DNA of 20,050 nucleotides from a virus: positions 1-20,050 of the IMG/VR virus record IMGVR_UViG_3300027749_000560. The stretch is one strand, 5' to 3'. Below are positions 1 to 4,888 of the stretch, piece after piece. The translations under genes and the position numbers were made by a program. Position 1 is the first letter of the stretch. Every line of letters starts with the position of its first letter. The notes beneath the pieces are model-generated. The model did no database searches. It saw only the letters and a list, made by a program, of their open reading frames with translations, and was not told the DNA's origin.

Positions 1-2
1 AT

Positions 3-122
3 TGTTTATTTGTATCAAAAGAAAGAATTCGCCAAATAGAAGGCAACGCATTAAGAAGATTAAAAAGGGTTGCAAACTTAAATGATATTGTGAAATATGG
101 AGATAGCTATGAGTTTCATTGA
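3..122 (+). CDS. Sigma-70 region 4.2-like protein, C-terminal end (partial)
   Basis: The gene enters from the left edge with no start in the window. The 39 visible residues begin CLFVSKERIRQIEGNALRRL and end KYGDSYEFH. The run V-S-K-E-R-I-R-Q-I-E-x-x-A-L-R-R-L-K is the recognition helix of sigma-70 region 4.2, which contacts the -35 promoter element in RpoD/RpoS/RpoH-type factors. About 17 residues follow the helix, a little more than in many sigma factors. The stop codon overlaps the primase start by 14 bases, so both are probably translated from one message. The product could be a full sigma factor redirecting host RNA polymerase or a short region-4-only DNA-binding protein; the window does not show which. 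The family match is confident for the visible piece, and the role is inferred. Confidence 0.8.
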   Translation, partial: CLFVSKERIRQIEGNALRRLKRVANLNDIVKYGDSYEFH

Positions 123-993
123 TTTTGCACGCGCCCATGGCGTAGAGATTGAACAAAACAACCTGTACCCCTCAGAACGTATTCGTCGCTGTGGGACGAT
201 AGATAAACCTAAGTCAACCAACGGCGCATTCTTTTACGATGGCAAGCGTGGTTGGGTGATGAACTGGGCAGAAGAAGCCAAAGTAATTTGGTACGAAGAT
301 CCAAACGTCAAACCGTGGACTGATACGGAAAAGTCTGATTGGGCGGCGAAGCGTCAAATGATGAGTGCTGACAGGAACCGCTCATACGACATGGCCGCGG
401 ATCGTGCGGATATGCTTTTGCGTACAGCGAAGATGGAGAGTCACCCCTACCTAGAGATTAAAGGCTTTGCGGACATGCAGGGTTACGTGATGGGCGGCAA
501 ATTGCTGATACCCATGCGTAACGTGGTGACCAACAAATTTCAGGGCTTGCAAGAGATCTATTGGGATGAGCCAAACCGCAGGTACGAGAAGAAAATGATC
601 CACGGTATGCGCGCTAAGAATGCTGTGCTGTATATGGGCTCCAGAGAGGCTTCAGAGACGTGGTTTGTTGAAGGGTATGCCACAGGTCTATCCCTGCACA
701 AAGCCCTGCGTAGCACTGGCTCTAACGCATCTGTGGTGGTTTGTTTCTCAGCATCCAACATGGTCAATGTGGCCAGCCAAGTCAAAGGCGATAGATTTAT
801 CTTTGCTGATAACGACGAGAGCAAGACAGGCGAGAAGGCGGCTATAGAGACTGGCTTGCCTTGGACGATGGCTGACGAGGTGGGATACGACGTTAACGAC
901 CTGCACGATAAGTGCGGTTTGATGGCAGTTGTTAAGAAAGTTATGGACTTACGCAAAAAGGCATATGCAAACAAAATAGAAATGTCTGTATAA
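109..993 (+). CDS. Toprim-domain protein, primase-like
   Basis: A 294-residue protein with a C-terminal Toprim fold as in DNA primases of the P4/T7 type. It has the Toprim glutamate in WFVEGYATGLSLHKAL (E188), then FIFADNDESKTGEKAA with the D-x-D pair (D234, D236), then GYDVNDLHDKCG. LLIPMRN near 133 and FQGLQEIYW near 144 match the beta strands that usually precede Toprim in these proteins. The N-terminal 55 residues (RIRRCG, NGAFFYDGKRGWVMNW) resemble a primase zinc ribbon but keep only one cysteine. There is no helicase domain, so it would act with a separate helicase or as a primase only. The start is placed at 109 because GGAG at 99-102 lies six bases before it; the in-frame ATG at 97 has no such site. 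It overlaps the sigma-like gene. Confidence 0.85.
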   Translation: MSFIDFARAHGVEIEQNNLYPSERIRRCGTIDKPKSTNGAFFYDGKRGWVMNWAEEAKVIWYEDPNVKPWTDTEKSDWAAKRQMMSADRNRSYDMAADRADMLLRTAKMESHPYLEIKGFADMQGYVMGGKLLIPMRNVVTNKFQGLQEIYWDEPNRRYEKKMIHGMRAKNAVLYMGSREASETWFVEGYATGLSLHKALRSTGSNASVVVCFSASNMVNVASQVKGDRFIFADNDESKTGEKAAIETGLPWTMADEVGYDVNDLHDKCGLMAVVKKVMDLRKKAYANKIEMSV

Positions 994-994
994 T
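989..994 (+). promoter_or_regulatory. Possible -10 element over the primase stop codon
   Basis: A perfect TATAAT hexamer lies over the end of the primase gene. Transcription from it would begin near 1001, at the start of the structured stretch. No convincing -35 hexamer is seen 16-18 bases upstream and there is no extended -10 TG, so this is only a possible promoter. Confidence 0.3.
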
Positions 995-997
995 AAA

Positions 998-1023
998 AAC
1001 TGTTGTAGTCGTTCACAACAGTT
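998..1023 (+). repeat. 9-bp inverted repeat after the primase gene
   Basis: AACTGTTGT (998-1006) pairs perfectly with ACAACAGTT (1015-1023) around an 8-base loop. No T-run follows on the plus strand. On the minus strand the stem is followed by GTTTTTATT, so it could weakly end leftward readthrough. The arms share the hexamer ACTGTT with the palindrome at 1375-1391, so it could also be a protein-binding site. Confidence 0.6.
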
Positions 1024-1025
1024 GA

Positions 1026-1093
1026 AAGCCGTTACTCATGCATTGGCCTCCTTCACAGGAGGGAACGACCCAGTGCAGTAGTAACGGCTTTTT
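1026..1093 (+). terminator. Long hairpin followed by T5; terminator or attenuator
   Basis: An 11-bp perfect stem (1026-1036 with 1080-1090) closes an 8-bp stem with one G-U pair (1039-1046 with 1070-1077) and a 5-bp apical stem CCTCC/GGAGG (1047-1051 with 1058-1062) with loop TTCACA. A 7-base bulge, GAACGAC, lies at 1063-1069. TTTTT at 1089-1093 follows the outer stem, as in a Rho-independent terminator of the rightward transcript. The branched architecture is far more elaborate than an ordinary terminator, so it may be part of the structured RNA that continues to its right. Confidence 0.6.
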
Positions 1094-1097
1094 GCAT

Positions 1098-1306
1098 TTT
1101 GACGACCGCTGTATCGGACGCGCACTGGCGGTAGCGATACAGGGACACCTCTACTACGGGATAGATGTTGAGATAGAGGCATGGGTGGCGAAGATAGCGC
1201 CCTAACATCGAACGGCTGTCGGGTCATGTGGCTCCAGTTAGCAGAAACATGTGAAGGCTTAGCCCCCTGTGGGAGGGCTGAGTCTGTCCACCAGAAAGCA
1301 GTCAAA
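1098..1306 (+). ncRNA. Candidate structured non-coding RNA
   Basis: This stretch has no credible gene but many nested complementary segments found by eye. The outer helix TTTGAC/GTCAAA pairs 1098-1103 with 1301-1306. An 8-bp hairpin pairs CTGTATCG (1109-1116) with 1135-1142. A 5-bp helix pairs 1143-1147 with 1285-1289. A 5-bp hairpin pairs 1225-1229 with 1247-1251, and an 8-bp hairpin pairs 1258-1265 with 1275-1282. CCTCTA (1148-1153) pairs with 1174-1179, while its loop segment GATGTT (1164-1169) pairs with AACATC (1204-1209), giving a pseudoknot or two alternative folds. A T-tailed terminator follows at 1346-1367. It does not match tRNA, tmRNA, RNase P RNA or 6S RNA as far as can be recognised. 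The strand is inferred from the terminator; function unknown. Confidence 0.4.
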
Positions 1307-1345
1307 CAGGGATTAAGAAAGGGTTAATAAGGTAATAAGGAGTAC

Positions 1346-1367
1346 AGGGGGGGTGACCCCTTTTTTT
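1346..1367 (+). terminator. Rho-independent terminator
   Basis: AGGGG (1346-1350) pairs with CCCCT (1357-1361), with GGGTGA as the loop; a shifted GGGG/CCCC pairing is also possible. It is followed by a run of seven T (1361-1367). It would end rightward transcription of the primase and structured RNA just before the next promoter. Confidence 0.65.
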
Positions 1368-1368
1368 G

Positions 1369-1396
1369 TTTACAAACAGTAATAAACTGTTATAGT
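1369..1396 (+). promoter_or_regulatory. Sigma-70 type promoter for the small-gene operon
   Basis: TTTACA (1369-1374), a 16-base spacer and TATAGT (1391-1396) preceded by TG at 1388-1389, which makes it an extended -10. It lies directly after a terminator and about 40 bases before the first gene. The leader contains a small hairpin, ACCAC (1403-1407) with GTGGT (1414-1418), before the AAGGAG ribosome binding site. Confidence 0.65.
1375..1391. promoter_or_regulatory. Operator-like palindrome in the promoter spacer
   Basis: AACAGT, five bases (AATAA), then ACTGTT form a perfect 6-bp dyad that fills the space between the -35 and -10 elements. This is where a repressor dimer would block polymerase. 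The same ACTGTT hexamer occurs in the inverted repeat at 998-1023. No cognate regulator is visible in the window. Confidence 0.4.
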
Positions 1397-1433
1397 GTGA
1401 TTACCACGATGTTGTGGTTTAAGGAGAAATTAA

Positions 1434-1664
1434 ATGGCTACACCAGCTTTTCCACGTCCATTCAGTTTGGATACCCGTGAGGCTTTTGACGACAGTATTG
1501 CTCACCCTGCGCATACGGGAATAACGATTCAAGATTACTTTGCGGCTAAGGCTATGCAAGGCATGTTGTCAGAAAACTCTGGTATCAGATATCCAACTGA
1601 TGAACTTGCAAAGTTTGCTTATGAAGTTGCTGACGCAATGATAAAAGCGAGGTCTGAAGCATGA
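1434..1664 (+). CDS. Small conserved phage protein, unknown function
   Basis: A 76-residue soluble protein, first gene of a rightward operon. A strong AAGGAG site (1421-1426) lies seven bases before the ATG. The middle (DYFAAKAMQGMLSE) and end (ELAKFAYEVADAMIKARSE) resemble a short protein common in phages of proteobacteria, where the segment D-Y-F-A-A-K-A-M-Q-G and a C-terminal A-x-A-Y-x-x-A-D-A-M-x-K-x-R helix recur. The family has no known activity. The next gene begins within its stop codon (ATGA, 1661-1664), so the two are translationally coupled. It is probably an early or accessory function. Confidence 0.8.
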   Translation: MATPAFPRPFSLDTREAFDDSIAHPAHTGITIQDYFAAKAMQGMLSENSGIRYPTDELAKFAYEVADAMIKARSEA

Positions 1665-1969
1665 CACAAGATGAAATCATTGATATGGCTGACAAAGCAG
1701 ACGAAGAAGCCGACAACGTGCTGAACATGAAAGGTGAGTATCACCCAAACTGGCATCAAGTTCGTGATGAAGCCTTTGCCAAACTGGTAGCAGAGAAAGA
1801 GCGTGAGCGATTAACTGATGCCGCAATGAAAGCGGCTGAGAAAGCAGTTGATTCAGCAATCGCTCTTGAGCGTGAGGCGTGTGCAAAGATTGCTGACGAA
1901 TGGGCAGTGGGTTGGCCTCACCCATCACAAGTTATTGCAGAACGAATCAGAGCAAGGGGACAAGCATGA
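1661..1969 (+). CDS. Small helical phage protein, unknown function
   Basis: A 102-residue, strongly charged and probably all-helical protein. The middle (FAKLVAEKERERLTDAAMKAAEKAV) is likely coiled coil. The end carries the run EREACAKIADEWA followed by AERIRARGQA, a C-terminal motif seen repeatedly in small phage proteins of unknown role. It starts inside the stop codon of the preceding gene and ends by a matching ATGA overlap with the next small gene, so it is an internal member of a coupled operon. No membrane segment and no enzyme motif are seen. Confidence 0.75.
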   Translation: MTQDEIIDMADKADEEADNVLNMKGEYHPNWHQVRDEAFAKLVAEKERERLTDAAMKAAEKAVDSAIALEREACAKIADEWAVGWPHPSQVIAERIRARGQA

Positions 1970-2040
1970 CAGTAGACATTTTAAACAACGCCTTTTTATT
2001 TTTTATGATTTGTTTTTTTGTATGCGCAATAAACCGATAA
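1966..2040 (+). CDS. 24-residue membrane peptide
   Basis: This tiny gene reads MTVDILNNAFLFFMICFFVC and then AINR. Residues 8-21 are a phenylalanine-rich hydrophobic stretch long enough to enter, though only just to span, the inner membrane. Support for the gene is positional: its ATG overlaps the previous stop as ATGA (1966-1969), AGGGGA at 1955-1960 gives a ribosome site, and its TAA supplies part of the AAGGAG of the next gene. Such phage membrane microproteins often tune host envelope or lysis functions, but nothing specific can be assigned. Expression is likely rather than certain. Confidence 0.5.
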   Translation: MTVDILNNAFLFFMICFFVCAINR

Positions 2041-2052
2041 GGAGAAGAACAC

Positions 2053-2157
2053 ATGATTGAAAGCATACTAACCATTATTGTTTTACTACTTGTCGGCGCT
2101 TTTATAGGCGCTGGCATCCTAGTGGCTGTTCTGTGGGTCAGCGCTGACAAAGATTAA
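2053..2157 (+). CDS. 34-residue single-span membrane protein
   Basis: A short gene beginning MIESILTIIVLLLVGAFIGA and ending VAVLWVSADKD. Residues 4-29 form one long transmembrane helix with glycine spacing (G15, G19, G21). The charged C-terminus suggests an N-out/C-in or single-anchor topology, which cannot be decided from sequence. AAGGAG (2039-2044) lies eight bases upstream, a strong site formed partly by the stop codon of the previous gene. It is the last gene of the rightward operon, and its TAA overlaps the stop codon of the leftward endolysin gene by four bases. The small size and position suit a host-modifying peptide or a holin/antiholin-like partner, but this is inference. Confidence 0.65.
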   Translation: MIESILTIIVLLLVGAFIGAGILVAVLWVSADKD

Positions 2158-2603
2158 GCGTGGTACTCGGCTTCTGTAAGGATGCCAATCTTGTACTTGC
2201 CTTCTGGCTTGTAGATAGTCAATGATTGTTGGCGCATCTCAGGCGCAAACGATATGTGCATCCAGCGCCCATATTCGTGAATCATTTGGTCAAACTTAAT
2301 CCCTGCGTTCAAAACAATCTGACATAGTTCGTAAGGAGTATGAGCAGAAGAAGAGCAGTCAATAGCCCACCCGTCCATGTGACTGGATACTTTAGAGCCA
2401 CCAACAGCCACATTAACATCGGGCAAGCGTAGCCAAGAATTAACACGAAGAGCGCCTGTGACATTTCGCACCTCCTCTAGTTTCTCAGCCGCCATTTTCA
2501 TGTTGGCTAACTGTTGTTGATTGGGCTGGTTATCAATGTGCATCCGTATAGCAGTCTCGCTATATGTTGCCTCTTCTAGCGTGAAGTGTTCAGATAGATT
2601 CAT
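2154..2603 (-). CDS. Endolysin, peptidase M15 family
   Basis: A 149-residue zinc peptidase of the M15 (D-Ala-D-Ala carboxypeptidase-like) group, predicted to cut peptide cross-links in the host cell wall at lysis. The signature SSHMDGWAID (residues 73-82) supplies ligands H75 and D82, and RWMHIS supplies the third ligand H116; E110 in IHEYGRW is a likely catalytic base. The N-terminal NLSEHFTLEEATYSETA is the usual opening of phage M15A proteins. The length is normal for the family. There is no signal peptide, so it needs the holin encoded immediately upstream, with which it overlaps by an ATGA. It is the last gene of the leftward operon. Confidence 0.9.
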   Translation of the reverse strand: MNLSEHFTLEEATYSETAIRMHIDNQPNQQQLANMKMAAEKLEEVRNVTGALRVNSWLRLPDVNVAVGGSKVSSHMDGWAIDCSSSAHTPYELCQIVLNAGIKFDQMIHEYGRWMHISFAPEMRQQSLTIYKPEGKYKIGILTEAEYHA

Positions 2604-3097
2604 TTTGCGCCCTTAATCATTTCTTCAGTTTTAGCCTTACTGCCTGCGCTTGAACCTCTGTGGAAGTTGACCACAGTACCCGTAAGAGTCCATAAAGAAC
2701 CTAGCGCAGTAAATGCCATAGATTTGTTCTGCTCTGGTACGCCCACAATAAACACCACAAAGGTCATTGTGAGAGCGCCAGCAATGATTGCTACATCTAT
2801 TACATAAGCAATGTTTTTAGCCAACCAAGATGCTGTGGAAGAGTTCTGAATGTCTGAATTCATCTTTCTAGCGTCAGCAGTATTAGAGGCATCAATCTTT
2901 GCCATTTCTAGTTCTAGTTCTGCCAGTTTTTCAGCCGCCTTTGGGTCACCCACAATAGCCTTTGCAACAGCATCAATGGAATCAGAAACGCCAAACTTAT
3001 TAGCCAAAGCGGTAATAGCAACGCCACCCAAAGGGCCAGCGACAGCAGTTGCCAGCGTGGGTGCGACACCCTTGAGTAAATTGAGTAAGTCATTCAT
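2600..3097 (-). CDS. Holin, 3TM type
   Basis: A 165-residue membrane protein. A hydrophobic N-terminal segment (about 11-33), a charged helix (about 52-85) and two strong transmembrane helices (about 93-118 and 127-145) are followed by NFHRGSSAGSKAK. The F-x-x-G-S-S-x-G-S-x-x-K ending after the last helix is characteristic of the 3TM holins found in gene transfer agents and many phages of proteobacteria. Its role is to form the lesion that releases the endolysin, whose gene it overlaps by four bases. Upstream it also overlaps the short membrane/coiled-coil gene by ATGA, so the cassette is translated as a coupled set. Confidence 0.8.
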   Translation of the reverse strand: MNDLLNLLKGVAPTLATAVAGPLGGVAITALANKFGVSDSIDAVAKAIVGDPKAAEKLAELELEMAKIDASNTADARKMNSDIQNSSTASWLAKNIAYVIDVAIIAGALTMTFVVFIVGVPEQNKSMAFTALGSLWTLTGTVVNFHRGSSAGSKAKTEEMIKGAK

Positions 3098-3261
3098 TTG
3101 CTTTCCTTTATTTCTCGTTTGAGTTTACGCAGTTCTTTTATCTCTTGTTTAAGTTGCGCTTTCATGTACAGCGTTTCTATGTAGGCAATACTTGTTGTGG
3201 CAACGATTAAACACATCGCCACAGCAATTAAAACCCACCCGACAAGACGCGCAGTTGCCAC
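3094..3261 (-). CDS. Short membrane/coiled-coil lysis-cassette protein
   Basis: A 55-residue reading frame beginning at GTG. It has one transmembrane helix (about residues 6-27, LVGWVLIAVAMCLIVATTSI) and then a lysine/glutamate-rich helix (MKAQLKQEIKELRKLKREIKESK) that looks like a coiled coil. Membrane anchor plus coiled coil is the layout of an inner-membrane spanin (Rz-like), but this is much shorter than usual and no lipoprotein partner is seen. Its stop overlaps the holin start (ATGA, 3094-3097). GGGTGG (3267-3272) lies five bases before the GTG; a later ATG at 3216 would give only 40 residues and cut the membrane helix in half. With the GTG start it overlaps the preceding gene by 34 bases. 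Confidence 0.55.
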   Translation of the reverse strand: MATARLVGWVLIAVAMCLIVATTSIAYIETLYMKAQLKQEIKELRKLKREIKESK

Positions 3262-3911
3262 ATTAGCCACCCAAATATTAAAGATATAAACGCCACAGCA
3301 ATTACTCCGCTTGTTACTTCAATAAACCAGATTTCTTCTTGCTCTTGCTTCCAACGCTGTTGTCGTAACTTTCTAACCTCTTGGCTTCTAGCCCATTCTT
3401 GCTCTTGCTGAATCCTTGCATACATCTTCAGAAATCTTGTATATATCGCCTTCAGTTCAGCAGGCGCATATATGGTCATTTGTTCCCGAATTTGTCCGTC
3501 AAGGTTTTCCATTTGGAGTTCCACCAAGGCGCGTTCAATAGCCTTTTTAGAAGTATTTTGAGTTGGGTCATAGCGTTCCTTAGACTCTGCTTCCAAAGAA
3601 GCGTAGTAATTGGTTAGTTGGGCTTGTATGTCAAAGAAGTTCCCCAGTTGAATTCCGACATTCTTGATTGTTTCCAGTTCGAGGGTTTCGTAGGATTCAT
3701 CTTTTTTGGCTTTCTTTTGCGCCACAGGCTTGGCTTCGGTAGGCTTTGGTTTAGCAAATAACCCAACCAACCAATCCCACAACCCTTTAAGAGCCTTAAC
3801 ATCTTCCAAAACTCCTTCGGCAGTTGCTTTGGCGTTCTCCAGTTGCATCCTACCTTCGTGCAACATTGAGCATCCTTGCTTGATAGCAGAGACTGCACCT
3901 TGGGCAAGCAT
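3228..3911 (-). CDS. C-terminally anchored helical phage protein, unknown
   Basis: A 227-residue protein. The N-terminal part (GAVSAIKQGCSMLHEGR and onward) is helical, followed by a lysine/proline linker (KPKPTEAKPVAQKKAKK, about 54-70). A long charged helical middle follows (about 75-195, including EQEWARSQEVRKLRQQRWKQEQEE). One transmembrane segment lies near the end (VTSGVIAVAFISLIFGWLMW), with a 9-residue tail. The AIKQGC-x-ML-x-EGR opening is familiar from other phage genomes without a known role. It sits between an XhlA-like gene and the holin group, so an envelope or lysis-accessory role is possible. No ribosome site is seen before this ATG. The frame stays open upstream (…DPFSLLM…) and GGGG lies near 3940, so an unusual start at 3932 (ATT) cannot be excluded. 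Confidence 0.7.
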   Translation of the reverse strand: MLAQGAVSAIKQGCSMLHEGRMQLENAKATAEGVLEDVKALKGLWDWLVGLFAKPKPTEAKPVAQKKAKKDESYETLELETIKNVGIQLGNFFDIQAQLTNYYASLEAESKERYDPTQNTSKKAIERALVELQMENLDGQIREQMTIYAPAELKAIYTRFLKMYARIQQEQEWARSQEVRKLRQQRWKQEQEEIWFIEVTSGVIAVAFISLIFGWLMWQLRVLSGGF

Positions 3912-3933
3912 AAGAAGGCTAAAAGGGTCAATG

Positions 3934-4128
3934 TCACACCCCGAATAGTTTTTGAACGATGGTTGCCGCCACGCCTGGGCCTAGTAGAACGCAAGCCATA
4001 ACCGCATACAACAAGTATTCAATTTTGGTCATGCGCTTTTCGCCCACAGCCAATGAATCCTCAATCTTTTTGTATCGTTCAGCACAGATGGCTTCGTGGA
4101 CAGCGATGCGAGTTGCTATATCTTCCAT
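3934..4128 (-). CDS. XhlA-like small membrane protein
   Basis: A 64-residue protein with an amphipathic, charged N-terminal helix (EDIATRIAVHEAICAERYKK to about residue 38, with K-R-M-T-K-I-E at its end) and one C-terminal transmembrane helix (LLYAVMACVLLGPGVAATIV). This order matches the XhlA/haemolysin-type phage proteins that accompany holins, where the helix lies on the membrane and the C-terminus spans it. It lies one base after the stop of the tail fibre gene and ahead of the lysis genes. A holin-accessory role is inferred from size, layout and place; sequence identity to XhlA itself cannot be verified here. Confidence 0.6.
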   Translation of the reverse strand: MEDIATRIAVHEAICAERYKKIEDSLAVGEKRMTKIEYLLYAVMACVLLGPGVAATIVQKLFGV

Positions 4129-4129
4129 C

Positions 4130-4879
4130 TTAGGCTTTCTGGATAAACGCCAAAGCGTAGTAAGGGTTCAAGATGCTGAATGATGTACCAGAGCCAGCAG
4201 TTGCATTAGTTGTTGCAACACTAATGCCAGTTGTTGCGGTGTTTAAAGTAATAGTGCTAAAACTATAACCACCTCCAGCAATACCGCCACCACCAGAACC
4301 TGTGTACGCTTGGTAAGAAGTTGTGTGGGTGTGACCAGGGTCTGTCACAGTCGAGGTCGCTGTGTGCGTATGCGATGGCATATTGTTGGTTGTCAGCGTT
4401 ACAGATGACGCGCCACCAGTTCCGTTTACCGCATAAGTAGAACCAGCACCAATAATAAATCTGTCTGTCAGGTTAGGCGTTCCGTTTGAACCATCGCACA
4501 AATACCAACCCGATGGGATAGAACCAATCGAACCAGACCACATGGAAATAAGTCCCGCAGGAATAGTCGCACCGCTAGTTGCTTGTACGCCAATAATTCC
4601 GTAAAGATTGTCGTAAGTTTGTATCGTGCTATCACTAGAGTCTTTTAAAACAAACTTGTAGTTATAGCCATAAGTTAGCCATATTTCGCTAGATGGTCTG
4701 CCATCAGTACCTAACACGATAGGGTTGGCATTAGCCGTTGCACCCGTGTTATCGGTGTAGGTAGCAAGGGGCGTAGATGAACCCGCTTGGTAGGTGTATA
4801 TCTTGCCACCAGCAAGAGGTTGACCAGTAGTGGTAAAGAACTGAAAGCCGTTACCGATGGGGGAGAGATTGACTGCCAT
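4130..4879 (-). CDS. Tail fibre/collar-domain protein
   Basis: A 249-residue virion protein in two parts. Residues 1-90 (FFTTTGQPLAGGKIYTYQAG, TYTDNTGATANANPIVLGTDGR) form the beta-rich N-terminal module used by many podoviral tail spikes and fibres to attach to the tail. Residues 106-150 (IPAGLISMWSGSIGSIPSGWYLCDG…TPNLTDRFIIGAG) are a Phage_Tail_Collar domain. NNMPSHTHT (166-173) and PGHTHT (181-186) are the histidine pairs that bind metal in collar and short-tail-fibre trimers. The C-terminal ILNPYYALAFIQKA is the usual closing strand. It probably acts in host recognition at the tail tip. It follows the ejection proteins by nine bases. Confidence 0.85.
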   Translation of the reverse strand: MAVNLSPIGNGFQFFTTTGQPLAGGKIYTYQAGSSTPLATYTDNTGATANANPIVLGTDGRPSSEIWLTYGYNYKFVLKDSSDSTIQTYDNLYGIIGVQATSGATIPAGLISMWSGSIGSIPSGWYLCDGSNGTPNLTDRFIIGAGSTYAVNGTGGASSVTLTTNNMPSHTHTATSTVTDPGHTHTTSYQAYTGSGGGGIAGGGYSFSTITLNTATTGISVATTNATAGSGTSFSILNPYYALAFIQKA

Positions 4880-4888
4880 GTGTGTCCT

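Noticed and set aside
558-1016. 152-codon minus-strand open frame under the primase gene
   Set aside because: It lies opposite a well-supported Toprim gene with clear motifs and has no recognisable domain, so it is a shadow frame.
1036-1305. 89-codon open frame on the minus strand over the structured region
   Set aside because: It has no ribosome site or neighbours on that strand here, its composition is unlike the genuine genes (many Arg/Pro/Ser), and the complementary segments explain the stretch better.
994-1433. tRNA, CRISPR array or attachment site in the gene-free stretch
   Set aside because: No cloverleaf with a GTTC-R-A type T-loop, no regularly spaced repeats and no tRNA-end duplication were seen; no integrase is present in the window.
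3614-3994. 126-codon minus-strand frame overlapping the 227-residue gene
   Set aside because: It is in another frame of a better gene, is rich in Arg/Lys/Pro as shadow frames are, and has no ribosome site.
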